Positions 51,935 to 61,517 of a stretch of DNA of 64,000 nt are shown here, in pieces. The translations under genes were made by a program, and so were the position numbers. The notes under the pieces were generated by a model that was not told the origin of the DNA, did not search any database, and saw nothing but the letters and a program-made list of their open reading frames with translations. This DNA comes from G963667675 sp963667675 (GTDB lineage Bacteria > Chloroflexota > Dehalococcoidia > Lucifugimonadales > UBA3495). Location: assembly GCA_963667675.1 (NCBI GenBank), contig OY763929.1:2108001-2172000 (forward strand), given 5' to 3'. Numbering within the stretch: the first letter of the stretch is position 1; each line of letters starts with the position of its first letter.

Positions 51935-53362
51935 TTACAACCCTTCAAGCAAATCGGACTTGGCTTTCTGCGCGGTTTCAGGAGAATCAAACCAGTATTC
52001 GTCCAACAATGGGCCAATCTCTTTTTCCACCACCCGGGCAAACCAAGTCGACGGCTCAGGAATAACAGCGGACGGAGTGACATAGCTGTGACCCACTCGG
52101 AATTGCCGACCCAGATTACGGTCATTGGAAATCTGCTGGTTCAGTCTGACGAGCCTTTCTTCAACGTCGGCCAAGAAATGGACGTCTATGCCGCAATTCT
52201 GACTCACCCAGTCGCGCCACGGCTGGCCAAAGGTAGGTTCCAGTTCCTCAAAAGCGAACCGGCGGCGGAAGGCCAAATCCACGAGGGCCAGCGAGCGGTC
52301 AGCGATGTTCATGGTGCCAATGACATAAACGTTCTCTGGAATGTACACCCTCTCGTCCGCGGTCTTCCGGTAGCTCAGGGCCAGAGCCTCGGACTCCTTG
52401 CGCTTGTCAGCTTCAAGCAAGGTGAGCATCTCGCCGAAAACCTGGGCAGGGTTACCCCGGTTGATTTCCTCTATGACCATCACGTAGTCCGAATCCAAGT
52501 CACTGCGCGCAGCCTCAATCATTTCCAAGAACGGACCGTCCACTAAGTCCAGCTTCCCATCACCAGAAGGCCGCCAACCGCGAACGAAGTCCTCGTATGA
52601 CAGATTCGGATGGAATTGGACTGCCTGCACCTTGCCCTCGTCCTTATGGCCTATCAGGGCAAAGGCTAGTTTTCGGGCCAGCCAGGTCTTTCCGGTACCT
52701 GGCGGCCCTTGCAAGATGAGGTTCTTTTTAAACTGGAAGTGCTGAAAGAGTTCCTCCAATCTGGAGCTCTCTATGAAGCAGCCCTCTTCCACAATGTTTT
52801 CGATGGAATACGGTAGAGGCATAGCAGGTTCAGCGTCGGTGGTAGCGTCGGAAGCATTCGTGTCCGTCTCTTCATCGTTCAGATATCCCCATTGCCTCAG
52901 AAACCTAGGATAGTCCTGAAGATTGTCCTCAAACGCAAAGCTGATCAACCCATCGGCCGCCCACGGAATAGTCCCCTTCCCGGGCCACACTTCCCAAACG
53001 GTCTTCCTGTAGGTGTAAAAGTACCATTCGCGAGGGGGATCAACTCGAGTCCAATCAACCCCGATATGCCGACCATCTCGCATGTTTTGTTTGACAGTCC
53101 CGACTGCCTTAATGTACATCCCCGATGCGGTACGTCCTTCGGGAACGGGGAAGGGTAGGTTGTGCTTCTGAGAGAAAACAGCCTTAATCGCAATACGGTC
53201 TCCTGGACGCATGGATTTCACTTGGTCCAAATGCCTATCGTGATAGCCATTTTCCCAAATCCCATCATTCACAAACCGTTCGGTCTGGTCATCTGTACCA
53301 CCGAAAGATGCACCGACAAACCAGTAAGGCCGCTGCTCAGATGGTATTGAATTAGAGTTCAT
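51935..53362 (-). CDS. mcrB: McrB-type GTPase with N-terminal EVE-like domain
   Basis: Motor of a type IV restriction system that cleaves modified DNA. 475 residues. Residues 11-130 (PYWFVGASFGGTDDQTERF, MRPGDRIAIKAVF, DWTRVDPPREWYFYTYR) look like an EVE/PUA-type modified-base reader. A linker leads to the AAA+ domain with Walker A GPPGTGKTWLAR (219-230), the VMVIEEINRGNPAQVFGEML Walker B region and IGTMNIADRSLALVDLAFRRRF. The MNxxDRS motif is the McrB GTPase hallmark. It forms an operon with mcrC. Confidence 0.9.
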   Translation of the reverse strand: MNSNSIPSEQRPYWFVGASFGGTDDQTERFVNDGIWENGYHDRHLDQVKSMRPGDRIAIKAVFSQKHNLPFPVPEGRTASGMYIKAVGTVKQNMRDGRHIGVDWTRVDPPREWYFYTYRKTVWEVWPGKGTIPWAADGLISFAFEDNLQDYPRFLRQWGYLNDEETDTNASDATTDAEPAMPLPYSIENIVEEGCFIESSRLEELFQHFQFKKNLILQGPPGTGKTWLARKLAFALIGHKDEGKVQAVQFHPNLSYEDFVRGWRPSGDGKLDLVDGPFLEMIEAARSDLDSDYVMVIEEINRGNPAQVFGEMLTLLEADKRKESEALALSYRKTADERVYIPENVYVIGTMNIADRSLALVDLAFRRRFAFEELEPTFGQPWRDWVSQNCGIDVHFLADVEERLVRLNQQISNDRNLGRQFRVGHSYVTPSAVIPEPSTWFARVVEKEIGPLLDEYWFDSPETAQKAKSDLLEGL

Positions 53363-53374
53363 ATCTTGCCTCGC

Positions 53375-54226
53375 TCAGATGGCATTAGACCGTTCGGAAC
53401 TTGCTTGAAATGTCGTTGACGCAGGCACCCCAGCGTCGGGAAGACAAGTTGATATCCTGCTTGGTATTGGAAGGAGCGGGCTAGAATAGAACCGCAGGAT
53501 CAGCCGGCGTTGAGGGCGTCTAGGCGGCGGGCGGTCTTCGTCGGCTTCGGTGCCGCGGCCTAGTTGGGCGTAGGCTTCGGCGCGGCGGGCCCAGGCCTCG
53601 ACGTAGGTGGGGTCGAGGGCGATGGCCTTGGTGAATTGGTCGATGGACTCCTGGATGCGCCCTTGGTTGAACAAGTTGGCCCCCCGCTCGGTCATGCCGG
53701 CGGCGGTGGGCGGCACCAGGTTTACCGGCTTCTTGGGCGGGGTGAAGGGCGGCGGGGTGGGTTCCGGCTCTGCCTCCACCTCCATCGACGCCGGGGCTGG
53801 CACATCTGCGGGCGCGTCGGCCGCAACCTCGGAGACGGGAGACTGCGCAACGTCTCCTGCGGAAGGGGTGGCCGCAGCCTCCTTCTCCTCTGGAGCCGCT
53901 TCAGGGGGAGCCGCTTGGGGTTCGTATATTTCGGCGAGGTCCCAGCCGCAACTGGTGCAAAAGCGGGCGTTGCGCACCAGGGCTGCCCGGCACCTGGGGC
54001 AGGAGTCCAACTCGGCCTTGGGGACGTCGGGCCTTGGCTGGGTCTTTATGAACATCAACGCCGCCAAGGGGATTACCGCCAGGAGGTTATAGCCCGGGAT
54101 TCCCATTAACACCACGGTAAGACCGCCCCAAAGCCACGGGTTTTGTCCCTTGGAGCGGGCCATCCGCACGGTCCACATCAAAACCAGCCCCAAGGCCAGA
54201 TACAGTAATAGTCTCTCCCAAGTCAC
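53375..54226 (-). CDS. membrane protein with zinc ribbon and TPR
   Basis: From GTG 54,226 about 283 residues. Two N-terminal TM helices (LLLYLALGLVLMW, LTVVLMGIPGYNLLAVIPLAALMF) are followed by a zinc ribbon CPRCRAALVRNARFCTSCG, a long Pro/Ala/Glu linker and a TPR unit (GANLFNQGRIQESIDQFTKA, YVEAWARRAEAYAQLG). The last 55 residues look like non-coding translation. A +1 shift near 53,545 would instead give TKTARRLDALNAG and a stop at 53,500-53,502, a more natural TPR end. So a frameshift is suspected. Function unknown. Confidence 0.65.
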   Translation of the reverse strand: MTWERLLLYLALGLVLMWTVRMARSKGQNPWLWGGLTVVLMGIPGYNLLAVIPLAALMFIKTQPRPDVPKAELDSCPRCRAALVRNARFCTSCGWDLAEIYEPQAAPPEAAPEEKEAAATPSAGDVAQSPVSEVAADAPADVPAPASMEVEAEPEPTPPPFTPPKKPVNLVPPTAAGMTERGANLFNQGRIQESIDQFTKAIALDPTYVEAWARRAEAYAQLGRGTEADEDRPPPRRPQRRLILRFYSSPLLPIPSRISTCLPDAGVPASTTFQASSERSNAI

Positions 54227-54451
54227 GGTAATAACTCTTTGCCAACGGTTATCCAGCCCAGGCCTCACGGCCTCCGGCGACTCTTTGAATATACACCTAC
54301 GGGGGCAATGGAAGCAACGGCTTGGCGTCTCCGTAAAGGCCGGGCCGGGCCTTTGGGCACTGCCATATCGACCTTGGCAAGGATGAAGGGGCGATGTTAC
54401 AATGCGCAAGCCTGACAGCCTGAATCTCGCCGGGAACAGCGAGGGAGAACG

Positions 54452-55633
54452 ATGAAAATCACCCTTTCGATTCTAAAAGCGGACGTTGGCTCCATTGGGG
54501 GGCATACCAAGCCTTCGGAGCACATGATGGAATCGGTCCGCTCGGACGCCGCGAACGCGGTGAAGCGCGGCCTGTTGATCGACACGTTCGTGGGTCACAC
54601 GGGTGATGACATTTGCATCGTCGCCTCGCACACCAACGGGGCGGACAATCCGGACGTGCACAAGTTTGCCTGGGACGCCTTTTTGCGCGCCGCCGACATC
54701 GCCAGCCAGTACGGGCTGTACGGGGCAGGGCAGGACCTGCTGGTGGACGCCCCATCGAACAACATCCGGGGCGCGGGACCGGCGGTGGCTGAGGTGGAGT
54801 TCGACCACAACCCGGTAAAGACCAACCGCGTCAGGCCGGCGGAGTCGTTCATGGTGCTGGCGGCGGACAAGTGCGGGCCAGGAGCGTACAACCTGCCCAT
54901 GTTCCTGGGCTTTGCCGACCCGATGTACTGCGCCGGTTTGATGCTGCCGAAGATAGGCGAGGGCTTCACCTTCAACATCATCGACATGGACAATACCCAC
55001 GGCGACAGCATCATCTCGCTGAACGCGCCGGAGGACTACTACAGGATTACCGTGCTGCTGCGGGACAACGAGAGATTTGGAATAGACTCGATAGTGTCCC
55101 GGTTCTCCGGGGAGACGGCGGCGGCGGTGTCGGCCACCCGAATGCACAACATTGCGGGGACGTATACCGGGAAGGACGACCCGGTGGCGCTGGTGCGCAA
55201 CCAGGGGATATTCCCGGCCCCTGAAGAACTGGTGTCGCCATACGCCAAGGCGCATTACATCGGCGGGGACGCGAGGGGCTCCCACGTGATGCCGTTGATG
55301 CCGGTGCCGATTAACACCGCGGTTACGGGCATGTACTGCCTGCCGTTGGTGTCGTGCGTGGGGTTCTCGTTGTCGGCGGACGGCCGGTTCTCGAACTCGG
55401 TGGCAGACTTCTTCGACAATCCCGCCTGGGACTACGTTAGGCAAATCGCGCAGGAGAAGGCGATTTCCATGCGGTCGCAGGGCTGGTCAGGGGCGGCGAT
55501 GCTGCCCTACGGGGAGTTGGAGTACTCGGGGTTCCGGCAGAGCATCGGCGACCTGCTGGACCGGTTTGCGTTCCGGAACGGGCACGAGGAGACTTCCGCG
55601 ATACCGGACAAGGCGGCCAGCTCGGGGGACTAG
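54452..55633 (+). CDS. fructose-1,6-bisphosphate aldolase/phosphatase (archaeal type)
   Basis: Bifunctional gluconeogenic enzyme making fructose-6-phosphate from triose phosphates. 393 residues. The start LSILKADVGSIGGHTKPSE contains metal ligands, as do GDDICIVASHTNG and PEDYYRITVLLRDNERFG-like acidic patches. VHKFAWDAF and AMLPYGELEYSG are also typical. This family is found in archaea and deep-branching or thermophilic bacteria, including Chloroflexota. It stands alone with its own ribosome binding site (GGGAGAA). Confidence 0.93.
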   Translation: MKITLSILKADVGSIGGHTKPSEHMMESVRSDAANAVKRGLLIDTFVGHTGDDICIVASHTNGADNPDVHKFAWDAFLRAADIASQYGLYGAGQDLLVDAPSNNIRGAGPAVAEVEFDHNPVKTNRVRPAESFMVLAADKCGPGAYNLPMFLGFADPMYCAGLMLPKIGEGFTFNIIDMDNTHGDSIISLNAPEDYYRITVLLRDNERFGIDSIVSRFSGETAAAVSATRMHNIAGTYTGKDDPVALVRNQGIFPAPEELVSPYAKAHYIGGDARGSHVMPLMPVPINTAVTGMYCLPLVSCVGFSLSADGRFSNSVADFFDNPAWDYVRQIAQEKAISMRSQGWSGAAMLPYGELEYSGFRQSIGDLLDRFAFRNGHEETSAIPDKAASSGD

Positions 55634-55645
55634 GGGCGGGGCATA

Positions 55646-55897
55646 ATGGCCACAACGCAGGAACGGCTTGGCACTGTTGAGGGACGGGTAGAAGAGATGT
55701 CCGCGGCCATTCAAGGGTTTCGACAGGATCTACGCGCGATACACGGGCGTATCGACCAACTCGGCAACGATCTGAACGGCCGCGTTGACAGATTCAACGC
55801 CAACTTGAACGGTCGCGTCGACCGGTTGTTCATCGCTATGTTGGGTATAGGCGCCGCCCAGATCGGCTTATTGGTAACGCTAGTACTACGCGTTTAA
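55646..55897 (+). CDS. small coiled-coil membrane protein
   Basis: 83 residues: a helical coiled-coil (RLGTVEGRVEEMSAAIQG, LRAIHGRIDQLGNDLNGRVD) with an 11-12-residue period and NLNGRVDR duplicated, then one TM (FIAMLGIGAAQIGLLVTLVL). The layout resembles the pair at 34.1-34.9 kb but shares no clear sequence. It lies 12 nt after the FBP aldolase/phosphatase stop. Confidence 0.65.
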   Translation: MATTQERLGTVEGRVEEMSAAIQGFRQDLRAIHGRIDQLGNDLNGRVDRFNANLNGRVDRLFIAMLGIGAAQIGLLVTLVLRV

Positions 55898-56019
55898 CGC
55901 CTCAGGCAGACCATGCTTAGCAGGTGCAACCCCGCATAAAACGTTGGCCCCCCTCACCCTCTCCCGCAAAGGGGAGAGGGGACTTGGCAGCGGGTCAGGG
56001 TAGAGCGGGTCTTGTCAGG

Positions 56020-57810
56020 CTAGTCCTCAATGCGCAGGGAGAGTTCTTGCAGTTGGGCGGGGGACACGGGGCTGGGGGCGTCGAAGAGGAGGTCTGCTCC
56101 GCTTTGGGTCTTGGGGAAGGCGATGACGTCGCGGATTGACGTGGAGCCGGAGAGGATGGCGATGAGGCGGTCTATGCCGGGAGCAATGCCGCCGTGGGGA
56201 GGGGCCCCGAACTCGAAGGCTTCAAGCAGTTGGGAGAACCGGCCGTCTATTTCCTCTTTGGCGTAGCCCAGGAGCGAGAAGACTTTCTCCTGCAAGTCGC
56301 GGCGGTGGATACGAATGCTGCCGCTGGCCAGTTCGGAGCCGTTGCACACCAGGTCGTAGGCCTGGGACTCGATGCCGCCAAGGTCGCCTCCGTCCAGCAG
56401 GGCCTCCTGGCCGTCCACAGGGGCGGTGAAGGGGTGGTGGGATGAGTCCCAGCGCTTGGCTTCTTCGTCCCAGAGGAACAGGGGGAAGCGGGTGACGAAG
56501 GCGAAGGCCAGGGCATTCGGGTCGGCCAGGCCAAGTTGATGCCCCAGGTGGTTGCGCATGGCGGCCAGCCACTGGTTGACCTGCTTTTCGGGCCCAGCCA
56601 TGAGCAGCACCAGGTCTCCAGGCTCGGCGCCCATGCGGCGGGCCAGGCGCGTGCTCCACTCCACGGGCATTCGCAGCCCCGCCGACGGGAGAACATCCTC
56701 GGCGGTCAGGTCGTCGAGGGAGCCTTGGCCGCGGAAGCGCAGGTGGCTCATGCCTCCGGCGCCGGCCTCGCGGGCTAAAGCCTCCAGTTCCCTCAGGCCC
56801 CCGCCGGACATGCTTCCTTGCCCCTGCACGACGAAGCCTTTGACGATGCCGCCGTTCTCGACGATTGAGAGGAACACCCGGAACTCGGTCTCGGCGGCGA
56901 GGTCGCTGACGTCGGTCATTTCCATGCCGAAGCGGAGGTCGGGCTTGTCGGTGCCGTAGCGGGCCATGGCCTCTTGGTAAGTCAACCGGGGGAAGGGCTT
57001 CAGCAGTTTTTTGTCGGGGGCGGCGTGTTCAATCAGGCCGGTGTAGAGCTCCTCGGTCAACTGGAGGATGTCTTCTTCGTCGACGAAGCTCATTTCAAGG
57101 TCAAGCTGGGTGAATTCGGGCTGGCGGTCGGCCCGGAGGTCCTCGTCGCGGAAGCAGCGGGCGATTTGAAAGTATCTCTCGAATCCTGAAACCATCAAGA
57201 GCTGCTTTAGCTGCTGGGGCGACTGGGGCAAGGCGTAGAAGTTGCCGGGCTGCAGGCGGCTGGGCACGAGGAAATCCCGGGCGCCTTCGGGCGTGCTCTT
57301 GATGAGTATGGGCGTTTCTATTTCGAGGAAATCGCGGGCGTCGAGGAAGTCCCGGATGAACTTGATTACCGTGTGCCTCAGTTCCAGGTTGCGCTGCATG
57401 GTGGGGCGGCGGAGGTCGAGGTAGCGGTAGCGCAGGCGGAGGCTCTCGTCGGCGCCGGAGTCCTCGGCGATGTAGAAGGGCGGAGTGTGGGACTGGTTGA
57501 GGAGGGTGACCTGGTCGGCGAAAACTTCCACGTCGCCGGAGGCCACGGCGGGGTTCTCGCTGCCGGCGGGCCGGCGCTTTACGGTGCCCTTGACTTGGAC
57601 CACCCACTCGGGGCGCAGTTGCTCGGAGGCCCGGTACGCCGCGGCGGACAATTCGGGATTGAACACCACCTGGACGATGCCGGAGCGGTCGCGCAGGTCG
57701 ACGAAGATGACGCCGCCGTGGTCGCGCCGGCGGCTGACCCATCCGGCGAGGGTGCAGCGGGTGTCTACGTGGTCAACCCTTAGGGCGCCGCAATCAGCGG
57801 TCCTTAGCAA
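56020..57810 (-). CDS. aspS: aspartyl-tRNA synthetase
   Basis: Class-II synthetase, about 596 residues from TTG 57,810 (GGGAG 9 nt upstream), which gives the typical beginning MLRTADCGALR; the longer open frame is not conserved. It has an N-terminal OB anticodon-binding domain (VDLRDRSGIVQVVFNPE). Motif 2 is around FRDEDLRADRQPEFTQLD, the bacterial GAD insertion lies in the middle, and motif 3 is GAPPHGGIAPGIDRL. It could be discriminating or not for tRNA-Asn; this is undecided here. Confidence 0.95.
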   Translation of the reverse strand: MLRTADCGALRVDHVDTRCTLAGWVSRRRDHGGVIFVDLRDRSGIVQVVFNPELSAAAYRASEQLRPEWVVQVKGTVKRRPAGSENPAVASGDVEVFADQVTLLNQSHTPPFYIAEDSGADESLRLRYRYLDLRRPTMQRNLELRHTVIKFIRDFLDARDFLEIETPILIKSTPEGARDFLVPSRLQPGNFYALPQSPQQLKQLLMVSGFERYFQIARCFRDEDLRADRQPEFTQLDLEMSFVDEEDILQLTEELYTGLIEHAAPDKKLLKPFPRLTYQEAMARYGTDKPDLRFGMEMTDVSDLAAETEFRVFLSIVENGGIVKGFVVQGQGSMSGGGLRELEALAREAGAGGMSHLRFRGQGSLDDLTAEDVLPSAGLRMPVEWSTRLARRMGAEPGDLVLLMAGPEKQVNQWLAAMRNHLGHQLGLADPNALAFAFVTRFPLFLWDEEAKRWDSSHHPFTAPVDGQEALLDGGDLGGIESQAYDLVCNGSELASGSIRIHRRDLQEKVFSLLGYAKEEIDGRFSQLLEAFEFGAPPHGGIAPGIDRLIAILSGSTSIRDVIAFPKTQSGADLLFDAPSPVSPAQLQELSLRIED

Positions 57811-57850
57811 TCTGTCATTCTCCCGGTCTTTTCGTTCATGGCATTGCCGG

Positions 57851-59650
57851 CTACACGGCAGGGAAGTGTTGGAAGACATGGCCGACGGTGTTGGCGTGGT
57901 CGGCCAGCATGTTGCTCACGGTTTCGGCCAACTGTTCCGGGTCAGTTAAGGGAGGCAGGCACAGGGTGTCCAGGCAGACGAGGGCTTTGACCGGGGGCTG
58001 GCAGTCCTGGGACAGCGCGGGCTTTATTTGGAGGCTGGGGTAGGGGACGTTGGCCGCGGCTTGGAGCATCGCCAGGCTCCCGGGGTCGCCGGCCGGGCCC
58101 TCGACGGTGATTTCCACGGGGCGGTGGAGCCAGAGGTCCACCAGCAACCCGTAAGCGCCGACGAACTCGCCGTTTTCCCGGAAGGTGCCGGCGAAGGCGC
58201 TGAGGGTTGCCTCGGCCACGCCGCGGTAGTCGTCGTTGTTGGCGGCCCAGCTTAACTTGAGGAACCCCAAGGCCGCAATCAGGTTGTCGGCGCAGGGTTT
58301 TTCTCGTTCCCGCAGGTAGCCGGCGGCGTGGGGGTCGGATTCAGTGTCGAAGAAGCCGCCGTTGGACTGGTCGGCGAACCGGTCGACAATTTCCAGGGCG
58401 ACGGACTTGGCGCGCTGGAGGTGGGCTTCGTCGCCGGTGTGTCCGTGGGCCGTCACCAGGGCGTTGAGCAGGTAGGCCCAGTCGGCGAGGAATGCGGGGA
58501 CTTGCCCGGATGCGGCCAGGTCGAAGACATGGCTGAAGCGGCCATTCTGGGCGGCTCCGTCGAGGACGGCTAGCAGGTCTAGTCCGCGCTGTCGTAACTC
58601 GGGACGGTCCAAGGCGTGGGACGCTTCCAAGAACAGGGACACGGCCAGGGCATTGGCGCTGGCGTAGCAGGAGGGGTCCACCGGGGGCGGGGGTTGGCCC
58701 CCCCGGGCCTCCAATGGCAAGGCGAAGTAGTCGGAGTGGGCCCCCTGGCTGCCGTGGAGCAGGGGAGCGTCGTCGTCAAGTAGGTTGTTCAGAACGTAGT
58801 CCAAGGCACCTTCGGCGATCTCCCGGTAGCGGGGCTCGTCAAGAACCAGCCACGCTTCCAGGTAGACGCGGGCGAGGTTTAGGTTGTCCTCCAGCATTTT
58901 TTCCCGCTGGCACTGGGACCAGTCGGCGCCGGCGCAGTAGCGGAAGAAGCCGCCTTCTTCCTGGTCCCACAGGCTGCCGCCGGCCATGCGGTCGAGGGTC
59001 TTGCGGAGCATGACGCGGTAGAAGTCCTCGCCGGTGGTGCGCACCAAGTGTATCAGCAGGGCCAGGATGTGGGAGTTGGGGAACTTGGGTTGCTCGCCGA
59101 AGCCGGCGTTGGCGGGGTCGTAAGCGCCGGCGACGGTCCTGGCGGCGCGGTCCAGCAGTCCGGCGTCGATCTCGGGGCCGGCAGCGACGCGGGCGGTCTG
59201 TTCTTTCCTGAGTCGGAGCATCTCCCTGGCGTGCTCGTAGACCCTGGGCTTGTCTTCCTGGTAGGCGTCTTTGACCTCTGCCAGCATGGCCAGGAACTGG
59301 TCGGGCGGCAGGTAGGTGGCGCCGCCGATGAAGCCGCCGTGGCCGGTGAGGAATGCGGTGGTGGGCCAGCCGCCGACGTTGTAGCGGGTATTCACGTCGG
59401 GGCGGTGGTCGCTGTCCACCCTTACGGCGATGAAGTTTTGGCCGATGAATTCGGCGACGGCGGGGGCGGAGTAGGTGGTCTCGTCCATAACGTGGCACCA
59501 GTAGCACCACACGGCGGAGACGGCCAAGAGGACCGGCTTGTTTTCCGCCTGGGCCTTGGAGAAAGCGTCCTGGCCCCAAGGGAGCCAGTCGATGAGGTGG
59601 GCCTGATTGGGATTGGGGGAGAAGCGGAAGTTGTAGGCTGTTTCTTTCAC
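57851..59650 (-). CDS. DUF255 thioredoxin-domain protein (YyaL/SSP411 type)
   Basis: 599 residues. An N-terminal thioredoxin-like domain has the redox motif WCYWCHVMDETTY (Cys49, Cys52, His53) and VDSDHRPDVNTRYNVGGWPTTAFL. A (alpha/alpha)6 barrel like N-acylglucosamine epimerases follows, with ISLWDQEEGGFFRYC-like segments. The cellular role is unknown despite wide conservation. It is upstream of aspS on the same strand, with a 40-nt gap. Confidence 0.88.
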   Translation of the reverse strand: MKETAYNFRFSPNPNQAHLIDWLPWGQDAFSKAQAENKPVLLAVSAVWCYWCHVMDETTYSAPAVAEFIGQNFIAVRVDSDHRPDVNTRYNVGGWPTTAFLTGHGGFIGGATYLPPDQFLAMLAEVKDAYQEDKPRVYEHAREMLRLRKEQTARVAAGPEIDAGLLDRAARTVAGAYDPANAGFGEQPKFPNSHILALLIHLVRTTGEDFYRVMLRKTLDRMAGGSLWDQEEGGFFRYCAGADWSQCQREKMLEDNLNLARVYLEAWLVLDEPRYREIAEGALDYVLNNLLDDDAPLLHGSQGAHSDYFALPLEARGGQPPPPVDPSCYASANALAVSLFLEASHALDRPELRQRGLDLLAVLDGAAQNGRFSHVFDLAASGQVPAFLADWAYLLNALVTAHGHTGDEAHLQRAKSVALEIVDRFADQSNGGFFDTESDPHAAGYLREREKPCADNLIAALGFLKLSWAANNDDYRGVAEATLSAFAGTFRENGEFVGAYGLLVDLWLHRPVEITVEGPAGDPGSLAMLQAAANVPYPSLQIKPALSQDCQPPVKALVCLDTLCLPPLTDPEQLAETVSNMLADHANTVGHVFQHFPAV

Positions 59651-59822
59651 GGGTCCAGCGCCAAGCTAGGCATCCGCGCCATCGGCGACGGTGGACGGCC
59701 AAATGCAAGCAAGCGCCGCCTGAGGGCTAACGTTAGCATAGGGGATGGGGTTTTTCAATTGGAGCGCACCTGAGGGGGGTCGCCTTCAAGTGTAGTCAAG
59801 CCCTGGGGCAGGCCGCCGCCGG

Positions 59823-61190
59823 TCAGGCTTCCAAGGGAAGGGAGAGGGTGACGTCGAGGACGGACTCGCACCAGCGGGCGGCGGCCAGCAGGCGAGGCTC
59901 TTGGAAGCGGGCCGAGACTAGCTGGATTCCCAGGGGGAGGCCGGAGGCGGCGAGGCCGGAGGGGATGGTTATGGCGGGGAGGCCGCAATAGGTCCAAGGC
60001 CCCTGGAATAGCGGGTTGCCGGTGTTGGTGAGGTCGGCCAGGGCGGGGGTTGGAGTGGTGGGGGTCAGGAGAACGTCGGCCTTGTCGGCCAGCACGTCGG
60101 CGGCGGCGATGAACCGGGTGCGGCTTTCCAAGGCCCTGGAATACTTGACGCCGTCGGTCTCCAAGCCGCGGCGCAGCATTTCCCGCAACAGGGGCTGGTA
60201 GCCCTGGGCCTGGCGCCGGTACATGGGTTCGTGGAAGGCAGCGGCTTCGACGGCCATGATGGTCCGCTGGTCTCGCATGGAGTCCTCGATGCCGTCGGGC
60301 GGCGGCAGTTCGTCGATAGCAGCACCGGCTTGGCTCAAGCGGTCTACGACGTTGCTCATGTGCCGCTGAGTTTCCGGGTCGGCGTTGTCGTGGAAGAACC
60401 CGGTAAGCAGGCCGATGCGCGGCGGTGCGGGCGAGCCCAATACGGCGAGGTAGTCGTCGGGCTCGCGGCGGGAGGCTGCGGGGTCCTGGGGGTCGGAGCC
60501 GGCCATGACTTGCAGGAGCAGGGCCGCGTCTTCCACGGTGCGGGTCATCCAGCCCACGGTGTCCAGGGACCAACTGACGGGGATGACGCCGCGGCGGCTG
60601 ACGCGTCCGAAGGTGGGTTTCAAGCCGACGACGCCGTTGTAGGAGGCGGGGCGGAGGACGGAGCCGACGGTCTGGGAACCCAGGGCGGCCGGGGACATGT
60701 TGGCGGCCACGGCCACCGCCGAGCCGCTGCTGGAGCCGCCGGGGGTATGGGCAGGGTTCCAGGGGTTGAGGGTCGGCGACGGGTCGAGGCAAGCAAATTC
60801 GGTGGTGACGGTCTTGCCCAAGATGACTGCGCCGGCGTCTTTGAGCAGGGCCACGGACGTTGCGTCTAAGTCGGGGACGAAGTCGGCGTAGACCTTGGAG
60901 CAGGCGGTGGTGGGGATGCCGGCGGTGTAGTAGATGTCCTTGACGCCGATGGGCACGCCGTGGAGGGGGCCGACTCTACCGCCTTGCAGCAGGTCTTTGG
61001 TCTTTTGCTCGGCTTCGGCGCGGGCCGCCTGCCGGTCCAGGTAGACCCAGGCTTTCAACCGAGGTTCGAGGCGGTCGATGCGGGCCAGCAGGGAGTCCAT
61101 GAGATCGACGGGGGACATGCTGCCTTCCCGGATTAGGCGGGCGGCTTGGGCCGCGGTTAGTTCGTGGGGTTGGGACATTGATTGCTCCAT
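59823..61190 (-). CDS. amidase-signature enzyme (GatA-like)
   Basis: 455 residues of the amidase-signature family. The Ser-cisSer-Lys triad is Lys84 (GVPIGVKDIYYTAG), the Ser cluster at 153-155 (TPGGSSSGSAVAVAAN) and nucleophile Ser177 in GSQTVGSVLRPAS. GxxTVGS replaces the usual GTDTGGS, so it probably hydrolyses a small amide rather than being GatA. gatB and gatC are absent. Confidence 0.88.
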   Translation of the reverse strand: MEQSMSQPHELTAAQAARLIREGSMSPVDLMDSLLARIDRLEPRLKAWVYLDRQAARAEAEQKTKDLLQGGRVGPLHGVPIGVKDIYYTAGIPTTACSKVYADFVPDLDATSVALLKDAGAVILGKTVTTEFACLDPSPTLNPWNPAHTPGGSSSGSAVAVAANMSPAALGSQTVGSVLRPASYNGVVGLKPTFGRVSRRGVIPVSWSLDTVGWMTRTVEDAALLLQVMAGSDPQDPAASRREPDDYLAVLGSPAPPRIGLLTGFFHDNADPETQRHMSNVVDRLSQAGAAIDELPPPDGIEDSMRDQRTIMAVEAAAFHEPMYRRQAQGYQPLLREMLRRGLETDGVKYSRALESRTRFIAAADVLADKADVLLTPTTPTPALADLTNTGNPLFQGPWTYCGLPAITIPSGLAASGLPLGIQLVSARFQEPRLLAAARWCESVLDVTLSLPLEA

Positions 61191-61482
61191 GAGCGGCTTT
61201 TCAACGTCAATTTCTCTACTTTAGCGCCCGTTTCTTCCAGTTTCCGGCAGGCACGAATCACGTTTGGATGGGCGTGGCGGAGGCCGGTATTCTCCAGCAA
61301 CTGGGACATCTTGGGACATTCTGGGACATTGGCCGGGGCGGCGGCGGTGATGTTCCGGAGGGGCTGCGGCAGCCACCTAATGTCCTGCTACTAGCTTAGG
61401 GCGCGGAGGCCTTGGGGCGCAAGGGGCAAGTGTCAGTGATTCCGGTCGACGGCCAAGATCGAGGGCTTGGGGCATAGGATGC
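61191..61482. other. intergenic region with dispersed repeat copy B
   Basis: Mainly occupied by the inverted copy of the 35.4-35.65 kb repeat (61,218-61,440). No gene is supported. Confidence 0.55.
61218..61440 (-). repeat. dispersed repeat, copy B
   Basis: Reverse complement of 35,427-35,650 with about nine in ten bases matching in the aligned blocks, interrupted by a divergent stretch at 61,345-61,380. Confidence 0.65.
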
Positions 61483-61511
61483 GTGACCATAAGATGATTT
61501 GATGTTATGAT
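61483..61511 (+). promoter_or_regulatory. promoter of vapBC
   Basis: GTGACC (61,483-61,488), 17-nt spacer, TATGAT (61,506-61,511). ATG 61,518 follows after 6 nt, again suggesting a leaderless transcript. Repeats of GATG/TGAT around it could be antitoxin operators. Confidence 0.45.
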
Positions 61512-61517
61512 GTTGAT

